Below, piece after piece: positions 1 to 7,411 of a DNA stretch of 46,098 nt; position 1 is the stretch's first letter, and each line of letters starts with the position of its first letter. Source of the DNA: Zoogloea sp041904905 (GTDB lineage: Bacteria; Pseudomonadota; Gammaproteobacteria; Burkholderiales; Rhodocyclaceae); assembly GCF_041904905.1 (NCBI RefSeq), contig NZ_JAYRMI010000028.1, positions 1 to 46,098 of the forward strand. The letters are read 5' to 3'. The notes beneath the pieces are model-generated. The model had not been told where the DNA came from, ran no database searches, and saw only the letters and a list, made by a program, of their open reading frames with translations. The translations under genes were made by a program, and so were the position numbers.

Positions 1-241
1 GCGTTTTGGGGGTGGGCGGGGGGCGGGGGGGGTGTTTTTGGGGGCGTGGGTTTCCGCCGCCCAACCCCGACCTACGGAATCAGCAGCTTCGGGCACGCAT
101 GGGCCCGGGCGGGGGAGACAAGCATGTTCAACAAGATCCTGATCGCCAACCGCGGTGACCAGCCGCGAAGCGGCGCAGCGACGAAGTCACATCGCCTTGC
201 GGGCAGGGCCCGCGCTGGCGATTTCACCGCGGGAGTCCGTG
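1..241. other. G-rich window edge with no intact gene
   Basis: The first 60 bases contain long G runs interrupted by T runs, unlike the rest of the window. From about 60 the sequence looks like normal high-GC chromosome and includes GGGGGAGA ahead of an ATG at 124. No intact gene ends here; the expected upstream liu gene is not visible. The G runs could be a real G-rich stretch or low-quality sequence at a contig end, and I cannot tell which. Confidence 0.5.
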
Positions 242-252
242 ATGTTCAATAA
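124..252 (+). pseudogene. Broken second copy of the liuD 5' end
   Basis: The 35 bases at 124-158 match the first 35 bases of liuD (242-276) at all but two positions, both third-codon changes (AAC/AAT and AAG/AAA). The copy begins with ATG after a GGGGGAGA ribosome site and encodes MFNKILIANRG. It then diverges and stops at 250-252, giving a 42-residue peptide. The spacer also holds GGCGATTTCACCGCGG (217-232), an exact inverted copy of liuD bases 268-283. This looks like a local duplication with template switching, or an assembly artefact near the contig edge. No function is expected. Confidence 0.55.
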
Positions 253-2239
253 AATCCTGATCGCCAACCGCGGTGAAATCGCCTGCCGCGTCATCAAGAC
301 GGCGCGGCGCCTGGGCATCAAGACCGTCGCGGTGTATTCCGACGCCGACGCCGGCGCCCGCCATGTGCGCCTGGCCGACGAGGCCGTGCATATCGGCCCG
401 GCCGCGGCCCGCGAGAGCTATCTCGTGATCGACAAGATCATCGCCGCGGCAAAGCAGACCGGCGCCCAGGCGATCCACCCGGGCTACGGTTTCCTGTCCG
501 AGAACGAAGCCTTCTGCCACGCCTGCGACGCCGCCGGCATCGTCTTCATCGGCCCGCCGGTGTCGGCGATCCGGGCGATGGGCTCCAAGTCGGAGGCCAA
601 GAAGCTGATGGAGAAGGCCGGCGTGCCGCTCACTCCCGGCTACCACGGCGACAACCAGGCGCCGGACTTCCTCAACGCCCAGGCCGACGCCATCGGCTAC
701 CCGGTGCTCATCAAGGCCGCGGCGGGCGGCGGCGGCAAGGGCATGCGCCTCGTCGAGAAGAGCGAGGACTTTATCGATGCGCTGGCCTCCTGCAAGCGCG
801 AGGCGGCGTCCAGCTTTGGCGACGACCACGTGCTGGTGGAGAAATACCTCACCCGCCCGCGCCACATCGAGATCCAGGTGTTCGGCGACACCTTCGGCAA
901 CGTGGTGTATCTGTTCGAGCGCGACTGCTCGGTGCAGCGCCGCCATCAAAAGGTGCTCGAAGAGGCGCCGGCCCCCGGCATGACGGCGGAGCGCCGCGCC
1001 GCGATGGGCAAGGCCGCCGTGGATGCCGCCAAGGCCGTGGGCTACGTGGGCGCCGGCACCGTCGAGTTCATCGCCAACCAGGACGGCACGTTCTACTTCA
1101 TGGAGATGAACACCCGCCTGCAGGTGGAGCACCCGGTCACCGAGATGATTACCGGGCTCGATCTGGTGGAGTGGCAGCTCCGCGTGGCGTCCGGCGAGCC
1201 CTTGCCGCTGGCCCAGGAGCAGCTCGCCATCAACGGCCACGCCCTGGAGGCGCGCATCTACGCCGAAGACCCGACCAAGGGCTTCCTGCCCTCCACCGGC
1301 CGGCTGGTGCACCTCTCGCCCCCCGCCGAAGACCTGCACGTGCGGGTGGATACCGGGGTGGAGGAGGGCGACGAGATCAGCCCCTTCTACGACCCGATGA
1401 TCGCCAAGCTCATCGTGTGGGACGTGAACCGCGACCGGGCCCTGGCCCGCATGCTCCAGGCCCTGGCCGAATACCGGGTGGTGGGCGTGGCCAACAACAT
1501 CGAGTTCCTGTCGCGCCTCACCGCCTGCCCGGCCTTTGCCAATGCCGATCTCGACACCGGCCTCATCGAGCGCGAGAAGGACTACCTCTTCCCCGCCCAG
1601 CGCGAGCCGGCCCGCGAGGCCTGGCTGGCGGTGGCCCTGGCCGACCTGCTGCGCGAGCGCGAGCACGCCGCCCAGCTGGCCGCCCGCCACAGCGAGCCCG
1701 ATTCGCCCTGGCACCGGCGCGACGGCTGGCGCCTCAACACCACGCCCAGCCGCAACAAGATCTACCGCCTGGGCGAGGTGGAGAAGCACCTCACCGTCAC
1801 CCATCGCGGCGGCAGCTTCGAGGTGGCCCTGGACGGCAGCGTGAGCCGCGTCTCGGGCAGCCTCAACCCCCGCGGGCTGCTGCGGGCCGAGTTCGACGGC
1901 CTGCGCACCACCGCCACGGTGATCCACGCCGGCGAGCGGCGCCACCTGTTCGGCCAGGGGCTGGCGTGGCAGTTTGCGGCGGTGGACCCGCTGCACCACG
2001 GCGGCGAGGGCGGCGGCGCGGAGGGCGGCCTGCTGGCCCCGATGCCCGGCAAGGTGATCGCCCTGGTGGCGGCCGAGGGCGCCACGGTTGCGAAGGGCGC
2101 ACCGCTGTTGATCCTCGAAGCCATGAAGATGGAGCACACCATCACCGCGCCGGCCGCCGGCACCGTGAAGGCTTTCCGCTTTGCGGTGGGCGATCAGGTG
2201 GGCGACGGGGCCGAGCTGGTGGAGTTCGAGGCCGACTGA
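242..2239 (+). CDS. liuD: Methylcrotonyl-CoA carboxylase, alpha (biotin) subunit
   Basis: This 665-residue protein has an N-terminal biotin carboxylase half starting MFNKILIANRGEIACRV, with the glycine-rich ATP-grasp loop AAAGGGGKGMR and the carboxylase signature EMNTRLQVEHPVTE. A C-terminal biotin carrier domain has EAMKMEH with the biotinylated Lys at residue 629. The length and fused biotin domain fit the alpha subunit of methylcrotonyl-CoA carboxylase, which carboxylates 3-methylcrotonyl-CoA in leucine breakdown, rather than the ~450-residue AccC. HMG-CoA lyase two genes downstream supports this. I chose the ATG at 242 because the family starts at MFNKILIANRGE; the frame extends upstream to 155 only through the duplicated stretch. 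Propionyl- or geranyl-CoA carboxylase is the main alternative. Confidence 0.88.
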   Translation: MFNKILIANRGEIACRVIKTARRLGIKTVAVYSDADAGARHVRLADEAVHIGPAAARESYLVIDKIIAAAKQTGAQAIHPGYGFLSENEAFCHACDAAGIVFIGPPVSAIRAMGSKSEAKKLMEKAGVPLTPGYHGDNQAPDFLNAQADAIGYPVLIKAAAGGGGKGMRLVEKSEDFIDALASCKREAASSFGDDHVLVEKYLTRPRHIEIQVFGDTFGNVVYLFERDCSVQRRHQKVLEEAPAPGMTAERRAAMGKAAVDAAKAVGYVGAGTVEFIANQDGTFYFMEMNTRLQVEHPVTEMITGLDLVEWQLRVASGEPLPLAQEQLAINGHALEARIYAEDPTKGFLPSTGRLVHLSPPAEDLHVRVDTGVEEGDEISPFYDPMIAKLIVWDVNRDRALARMLQALAEYRVVGVANNIEFLSRLTACPAFANADLDTGLIEREKDYLFPAQREPAREAWLAVALADLLREREHAAQLAARHSEPDSPWHRRDGWRLNTTPSRNKIYRLGEVEKHLTVTHRGGSFEVALDGSVSRVSGSLNPRGLLRAEFDGLRTTATVIHAGERRHLFGQGLAWQFAAVDPLHHGGEGGGAEGGLLAPMPGKVIALVAAEGATVAKGAPLLILEAMKMEHTITAPAAGTVKAFRFAVGDQVGDGAELVEFEAD

Positions 2240-2689
2240 TTGCCTTGCGCCCCAGCCCGGGGGCCTCGCCCGCAAGGCTTTTTGCCTTGCGCGCAAAGCA
2301 TCGGGCCGCCCCCGCAAGGCACCGGGCTTCGGTCGCAAGGCTTTTTGCCTTGCACGCAAGGCATCGGGCTTCGGCCGCAAGGCGTGTCGAACCAGCTGCA
2401 AGGCGCCGGGTGCCGGTTGCAAGGCCCGCGCCCGCGTCCACAAGGCGTCGGGCTTCGGTCGCAAGGCTTTTTGCCTTGCGCGCAAGGCACCGGAACCCCG
2501 CCGCAAGGCCCCGTGCCCCACGGGCAAGGCCCCGGGCGCCCGGCGCAACACGGCGGGGCAGGGCCCCAGGGTGCCCGGCGCCGGGCCCCGCGCGGGCTGC
2601 CGCTGTCGATCGACGTTTTTATTCCCGCTCCCCACAGGCCCGCGCAGACGGGTGGGAGCCTGACCCGAGAATCGAGTGTGAGGAGACAC
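2240..2689 (+). repeat. Intergenic GCAAGGC repeat array with T5 hairpins
   Basis: The 450 bases between liuD and the acyl-CoA synthetase gene hold many imperfect units built on CGCAAGGC plus CGGGC. Three units form the same hairpin, GCAAGGC-TTTTT-GCCTTGC, at 2272-2290, 2335-2353 and 2461-2479. The segments around 2326-2362 and 2451-2490 are near-identical direct repeats. An open frame runs through the array into the synthetase gene, but its translation is low-complexity and it is not counted as coding. The loop, not the 3' flank, carries the T run, so these are not classical terminators. Confidence 0.7.
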
Positions 2690-4378
2690 ATGATCCAATC
2701 GAGCTACGTCCACGGTGCGTCGGACAAGCCCCTGATCGGCCAGACCATCGGCCGCCATTTTGACGAAGCCTGCGCCCGCCACGGCAGCCGCGAGGCGCTG
2801 GTGGTGCGCCACCAGCAGGTGCGCCTCACCTACGCCGAGCTGCGCCGCAAGGTGGACGCCCTGGCCTGCGGCCTGCGCCGGCTGGGCCTCGCCCCCGGCG
2901 AGCGCATCGGCATCTGGTCCCAGAACAACGTGGAGTGGGCGCTCACCCAGTTCGCCACCGCCAAGGCCGGGCTGGTGCTGGTCAACATCAACCCGGCCTA
3001 CCGCCGCAGCGAGCTGGAATACGCCCTCAACAAGGTGGGCTGCCGCGCGCTCATCCTGTCGCCCAGCTTCAAGCACAGCGACTACCTGGCCATGCTGGCC
3101 GATCTGGCGCCCGAGCTTGCCCACTGCGAAGCCGGCCTGCTGCGCGCCCACAAGCTGCCCAGCCTGGAGATGGTGATCCGCCTGGGGCACGACCACAGCC
3201 CCGGCATGCTCAACTTCGACGACCTGTTCGTCAGCCCCAGCCGCGACGAGCTGGGCGAGCTGCAGGCGCTGGGCGATGCGCTGCAGTTCGACGACCCCAT
3301 CAACATCCAGTTCACCTCCGGCACCACCGGCAACCCCAAGGGCGCCACGCTTTCGCACCACAACATCCTCAACAACGGCTTATTCGTGGGCGAGGCGATC
3401 CGCCTGGTGCCGGGCGACCGGGTGTGCATCCCGGTGCCGCTGTACCACTGCTTCGGCATGGTGATGGGCAACCTGGGCTGCCTCACCCACGGCGCCACCA
3501 TGGTCTATCCGTCCGAAGCCTTCGAGCCCCTGGCGGTGCTCGAGGCGGTGGCCGAAGAGCAATGCACCGCCAGCTACGGCGTGCCCACCATGTTCATCGC
3601 CCAGCTGGATCACCCCGAGTTCGCGCGCTTCGATCTCTCCAGCCTGCGCACCGGCATCATGGCCGGCAGCCCGTGCCCCATCGAGGTGATGAAGCGCGTC
3701 ATCGACAAGATGAACATGAGCGAGGTGACCATCGCCTACGGCATGACCGAGACCTCGCCGGTGAGCTTCCAGAGCGGCACCGACGACCCCATCGAACGCC
3801 GCGTGTCCACCGTGGGCCGGGTGCAGCCCCACTGCGAGGTGAAGATCGTCGATGGCGATGGCCGCATCGTGCCCCCCGGCACCCCCGGCGAGCTGTGCAC
3901 CCGCGGCTATTCGGTGATGCTGGGCTACTGGGGCGACGAGGCCAAGACGGCCGAAGCCATCGACAAGGCTGGCTGGATGCACACCGGCGACATCGCCACC
4001 CTCGACGAGGAAGGCTTCTGCAACATCGTCGGGCGCATCAAGGACATGGTGATCCGCGGCGGCGAGAACATCTACCCGCGGGAGATCGAGGAGTTCCTCT
4101 ATCGCCACCCCAAGGTGCTCGACGTGCAGGTGGTGGGCGTGCCGGACAAGAAATACGGCGAGGAGCTGTGCGCCTGGATCATCGTGCGCGACGGCCAGCG
4201 CCTCACCGAAGATGAAGTGCGCGCCTTCTGCCAGGGCCAGATCGCCCACTACAAGATCCCGCGCTACATCAGCTTTGTGGACAGCTTCCCGATGACGGTG
4301 ACGGGCAAGATCCAGAAGTTCCAGATCCGCGAGAAGATGAAGCAGACCCTGGGCCTCCAGGAAGCCGCCACCGCCTGA
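2690..4378 (+). CDS. Acyl-CoA synthetase (AMP-forming)
   Basis: This 562-residue member of the ANL adenylate-forming family activates a carboxylic acid to its CoA thioester through an acyl-AMP. The phosphate loop FTSGTTGNPKG lies near residues 207-218, the AYGMTETSP motif in the middle, the hinge region as GRIKDMVIRGGENIYPREIE, and the C-terminal catalytic Lys in TVTGKIQKF. The start is the ATG at 2690, preceded by GAGGAGA; the upstream in-frame extension is repeat sequence. Its place between liuD and HMG-CoA lyase suggests a branched or medium-chain substrate of leucine/isovalerate catabolism. The exact substrate cannot be read from sequence. Confidence 0.85.
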   Translation: MIQSSYVHGASDKPLIGQTIGRHFDEACARHGSREALVVRHQQVRLTYAELRRKVDALACGLRRLGLAPGERIGIWSQNNVEWALTQFATAKAGLVLVNINPAYRRSELEYALNKVGCRALILSPSFKHSDYLAMLADLAPELAHCEAGLLRAHKLPSLEMVIRLGHDHSPGMLNFDDLFVSPSRDELGELQALGDALQFDDPINIQFTSGTTGNPKGATLSHHNILNNGLFVGEAIRLVPGDRVCIPVPLYHCFGMVMGNLGCLTHGATMVYPSEAFEPLAVLEAVAEEQCTASYGVPTMFIAQLDHPEFARFDLSSLRTGIMAGSPCPIEVMKRVIDKMNMSEVTIAYGMTETSPVSFQSGTDDPIERRVSTVGRVQPHCEVKIVDGDGRIVPPGTPGELCTRGYSVMLGYWGDEAKTAEAIDKAGWMHTGDIATLDEEGFCNIVGRIKDMVIRGGENIYPREIEEFLYRHPKVLDVQVVGVPDKKYGEELCAWIIVRDGQRLTEDEVRAFCQGQIAHYKIPRYISFVDSFPMTVTGKIQKFQIREKMKQTLGLQEAATA

Positions 4379-4391
4379 CGGAGCCCCCGCC

Positions 4392-5312
4392 ATGACCCTC
4401 CCCACTCACGTCCGCCTCGTCGAGATGGGCCCCCGCGACGGCCTGCAGAACGAAAAGCAGGTGGTCGGCACCGAGACCAAGCTCGAGCTGATCGCCCGCC
4501 TGGGCGCCGCCGGCCTGCCGGCCATCGAAGCCACCTCCTTCGTGTCGCCCAGATGGGTGCCGCAGATGGGCGACAACGCCGAAGTGCTGCGCCGGATCGC
4601 GCGCCTGCCGGGCGTCGATTACCCGGTGCTCACCCCCAACCTGCAGGGCTTCGAGGCCGCGCTGGCCGCCGGGGCCACCGAGGTGGCGGTGTTCGGCGCC
4701 GCGTCCGAATCCTTCAGCCGCAAGAACATCAACTGCAGCATCGCCGAATCCCTCAAGCGCTTCGAGCCGGTGATGGCCGCCGCCCAGGCAGCCGGGGTGA
4801 AGGTGCGCGGCTACGTCTCCTGCGTGCTGGGCTGCCCGTACGAAGGCGAGGTGAGCCCGCAAGTGGTGGCCGACGTGGCCGCCACGCTCTACCGGATGGG
4901 CTGCTACGAGGTGAGCCTGGGCGACACCGTGGGCGTCGGCACCCCGGGCAAGACCCGGCGGATGCTCGACGCGGTGGCCCGCCAGGTGCCGGTGGAAAAA
5001 CTCGCCGGCCACTACCACGACACCTACGGCCAGGCGGTGGCCAACATCTACGCGTCGCTCGAAGCCGGCGTGGCGGTGTTCGACGCGGCGGTGGCGGGCC
5101 TGGGCGGCTGCCCCTACGCGGCGGGCGCCTCGGGCAACGTGGCCACCGAAGACGTGGTGTATCTGCTCGACGGCCTGGGCATCGAAACCGGCATCGACCT
5201 CGACAAGCTGGTGGATACCGCCGGCTGGATCAGCGAACGCCTGGGCCGCCCGCCGGCCTCCAAGGTGGCGCGGGCGGTGCTGGCGAAGCGGGCCGCGGCC
5301 TGCCAGGGCTGA
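4392..5312 (+). CDS. liuE: Hydroxymethylglutaryl-CoA lyase
   Basis: This protein of 306 residues, the usual family length, cleaves 3-hydroxy-3-methylglutaryl-CoA to acetyl-CoA and acetoacetate, the last step of leucine degradation. The N-terminal EMGPRDGLQNE carries catalytic and metal-binding residues. GHYHDTYGQAVAN supplies metal-binding histidines, and GGCPYAAGASGNVATEDV matches the family signature including its Cys. It starts 13 bp after the synthetase stop, with GGAG at the junction, so the two are probably co-transcribed. It also serves to confirm the liu identity of the first gene. Confidence 0.93.
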   Translation: MTLPTHVRLVEMGPRDGLQNEKQVVGTETKLELIARLGAAGLPAIEATSFVSPRWVPQMGDNAEVLRRIARLPGVDYPVLTPNLQGFEAALAAGATEVAVFGAASESFSRKNINCSIAESLKRFEPVMAAAQAAGVKVRGYVSCVLGCPYEGEVSPQVVADVAATLYRMGCYEVSLGDTVGVGTPGKTRRMLDAVARQVPVEKLAGHYHDTYGQAVANIYASLEAGVAVFDAAVAGLGGCPYAAGASGNVATEDVVYLLDGLGIETGIDLDKLVDTAGWISERLGRPPASKVARAVLAKRAAACQG

Positions 5313-5313
5313 A

Positions 5314-6066
5314 TCAGAGCCGGACGCGCTCGTCGGGCAGGTTGCCGGACTGCGCCAGCCGGCGGATCGTCGGCGCCAGATCAAGGCCCGTCGCGGCCTT
5401 GAGCGCCTTGGCGCGCTCCCGCAGGGTGGCGAGGCTCAGTTCGACCGCCTCGCCGGCAGTCGCAAAGGCCACCACGTTGCCACTGTCCACCGCCGGCAGC
5501 GCCAGCACCCGGCCGCCAAAAGCCTTGCGCAGGCGCTGGAGCTGGGCCTTGAAGCCCCGCATCTGCCCGAACAGGTTCACCGTCAGCAGGCCGCGATCCG
5601 ACAGCCGCGCCCGGCACGCTTCGTAAAACGGCTGGCCAGCCAGGGCGCCGGCGCTGGCCTTGCTGTCGAAGCCGTCCACCGCGATCAGATCCCACCGGGT
5701 TTCATCCTCGGCCACGAAGGCCGCGCCGTCGCCGATCACCACCCGCAGGCGCTCGTCCTCGTCGGGTAGGCGGAAGAACTGGCACGCCACCGCGTGCACC
5801 TCGGGCAGGATCTCCACCGCCGTGGTGTGCGCCTGGGGCACATGGCGATGGATGAACTTGGCCAGCGAGCCGGCACCCAGGCCGATCAGCAGCACCCGGG
5901 CCGGCCACGGCGCATCGCGCAGCAGCAGGCCGACCATCATCTCGCGGGTGTAGTCGAGTTCGAGGGCATCCGGCTTGCGGATGCGCATCGCGCCCTGGAT
6001 GGAATCCGGGCCGAAGTGCAGGTAGCGCACGCCACCTTCCTCGCTGATGTCGATGTCGTCGTTCAT
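5314..6066 (-). CDS. Spermidine synthase-like SAM-fold protein
   Basis: A 250-residue Rossmann-fold protein of the spermidine synthase/methyltransferase type. VLLIGLGAGSLAKFI (about 58-72) is the nucleotide-binding loop, TTAVEILPEV the acidic strand, VIGDGAAFV and WDLIAVDGFD the later motifs. It lacks the N-terminal beta domain of full spermidine synthases, so the family is clear but a polyamine product is not assured. It converges on the HMG-CoA lyase gene with one base between the two stop codons. It starts 72 bp from, and divergent to, the small gene at 6139. Confidence 0.75.
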   Translation of the reverse strand: MNDDIDISEEGGVRYLHFGPDSIQGAMRIRKPDALELDYTREMMVGLLLRDAPWPARVLLIGLGAGSLAKFIHRHVPQAHTTAVEILPEVHAVACQFFRLPDEDERLRVVIGDGAAFVAEDETRWDLIAVDGFDSKASAGALAGQPFYEACRARLSDRGLLTVNLFGQMRGFKAQLQRLRKAFGGRVLALPAVDSGNVVAFATAGEAVELSLATLRERAKALKAATGLDLAPTIRRLAQSGNLPDERVRL

Positions 6067-6138
6067 AGTCGATCGGGTGTATGCTGCAGTGCAGCGACGG
6101 CGCCGGCATCGGGGCTGCGCGATTCAAGGAAACGGAAC

Positions 6139-6441
6139 ATGAGCACCTTCGAAAACTTCAATCACGAGCTGGAAGCCATCGACCTGGAGATCGCCCGGCT
6201 GGCCCAGCTGTGCGACGTGCCGCTGCTGGAACCCGGCGTGGCCGAGGCCGTGCTGCGGGGCGACACCAGCCTGTGCAGCACCACCAACCAGCTCGCCTGG
6301 GACAAGATGCGCGGCCTGCTGGTGCTGCACTACCACGTGGTGCAGGAAGCGGCGGCCGTCGATGGTGTCGAGGCGGCGGCCGAAGGCGTGCGCCGGGCGC
6401 TGGAGCGCGTCCAGGCTCGCCTGCGCCCCGTCCAGCAGTAA
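6139..6441 (+). CDS. Small acidic helical protein of unknown function
   Basis: This encodes 100 residues starting MSTFENFNHELEAIDLEI, predicted almost wholly helical and rich in Glu, Ala and Leu, with no signal peptide or membrane segment. The ATG at 6139 has AAGGA nine bases upstream. I do not recognise a family. The 72-bp gap to the divergent spermidine-synthase-like gene must hold promoters for both. It converges with the metallophosphoesterase gene; their stops are two bases apart. Confidence 0.65.
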   Translation: MSTFENFNHELEAIDLEIARLAQLCDVPLLEPGVAEAVLRGDTSLCSTTNQLAWDKMRGLLVLHYHVVQEAAAVDGVEAAAEGVRRALERVQARLRPVQQ

Positions 6442-6443
6442 GC

Positions 6444-7409
6444 TCACTGGCCGCCACCGGGCGAGTAATGCCGCGACTGGAAGCGGAACAGCGGCCTCGC
6501 CCCCGGCTTCACCTCCACCTTCACCCAGCCCATGAAGGGTGAGCCAAAGGTTTCGACGCGGGTGAAGTTCTCCACCAGCGCGCCGCTGGCCGGGTCGGCC
6601 AGGGGCTGGTTGATGCGGTGCACGTGGGTGTCGCCGTGCACGAACAACACCTCGCCGGCAAAGTGGCGGGTTTCGGCGAGGAGCTGCTCCAGCAGCTGGC
6701 GGTAGCCCCGGCTGGGGCGGCCGGCGCTGAAATCTTCCAGATCCGGGTTGCCCTGCTGGATCAACACCACGCCCTCCAGCTTTTTCTCCCGTGCCAGCCG
6801 GAAGGCATCCGCCAGCCAGGCCTTGACGGCCGCGCTGCGCTGCACGAACTCCTCCGACGGGCCCGCGCCGCGGCCCACGTTGTTGTCGCTGCCCGGCACG
6901 TTGAGGGTGGCGAACAGCACCGGGCCAAGTTGCCAGCGCTGGTGCTCGACCCACGCGGCGAAGGCCGGGTCGTCGGCCTGGCTCTCGACGGGCATCGGGT
7001 TGGCGCCCAGGCTCTTGCGGGGGTCGGCAAAGAAGAGCTGGCGCAGGCGGGCCAGGCGCTCGACCGGGTCGTAAGCCCCGGCGGCGCGCCGGTTGCAGTC
7101 GGTCCACTCGTTGTCGCCGGGCACGAACACGAAGGGGTGGTGGCTGGCCTGGAAATCTGCCAGCCGGGCGGCGTACAGCGCGTCGTCGCAGCGCTCGCTG
7201 CTACCCTTGATGTCGCCGGCGTGCACCACGAAGGCCAGCGGTTCGGCGTCCATCTGGGCGATGAGCAGCGGCAGGTGGCGGCGTTCGAAGCCGTTGTAGG
7301 GCGTGTCGCCGAACAGGCCGAAGGCAAAGCCCTCGGCGGCCAGCGCCGTGCTGCCGGCAAGGGTGAGGGCGAAGCCGGCGAGCAGGCGGCGGAGCAGGGC
7401 AGGGCGCAT
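6444..7409 (-). CDS. Exported calcineurin-type metallophosphoesterase
   Basis: This encodes 321 residues beginning with a signal peptide (MRPALLRRLLAGFALTLAGS..ALAA). The mature part shows the metallophosphatase motif order: FGLFGDTPY, VHAGDIKG, FVPGDNEW and FVHGDTHVHR, which supply the Asp, Asn and His ligands of a two-metal centre. Location is probably periplasmic. The start at 7409 puts the signal peptide at the N terminus; the open frame runs farther upstream into mutS but gives no sensible protein. It begins 2 bp after the mutS stop codon, so it probably shares the mutS transcript. The substrate is unknown. Confidence 0.8.
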   Translation of the reverse strand: MRPALLRRLLAGFALTLAGSTALAAEGFAFGLFGDTPYNGFERRHLPLLIAQMDAEPLAFVVHAGDIKGSSERCDDALYAARLADFQASHHPFVFVPGDNEWTDCNRRAAGAYDPVERLARLRQLFFADPRKSLGANPMPVESQADDPAFAAWVEHQRWQLGPVLFATLNVPGSDNNVGRGAGPSEEFVQRSAAVKAWLADAFRLAREKKLEGVVLIQQGNPDLEDFSAGRPSRGYRQLLEQLLAETRHFAGEVLFVHGDTHVHRINQPLADPASGALVENFTRVETFGSPFMGWVKVEVKPGARPLFRFQSRHYSPGGGQ

Positions 7410-7411
7410 CG

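Noticed and set aside
1..60. G-quadruplex regulatory element
   Set aside because: The G runs are at the extreme edge and look like possible low-quality sequence; nothing else supports a regulatory role.
2240..2689. N-terminal extension of the acyl-CoA synthetase through the repeat array
   Set aside because: The translation is repetitive, and the ATG at 2690 has a good ribosome site and a family-like N terminus.
224..3361. A 1045-codon open frame on the minus strand
   Set aside because: It lies opposite liuD and the acyl-CoA synthetase, whose products have clear family motifs; the antisense product is low-complexity. Long antisense frames are normal at this GC content.
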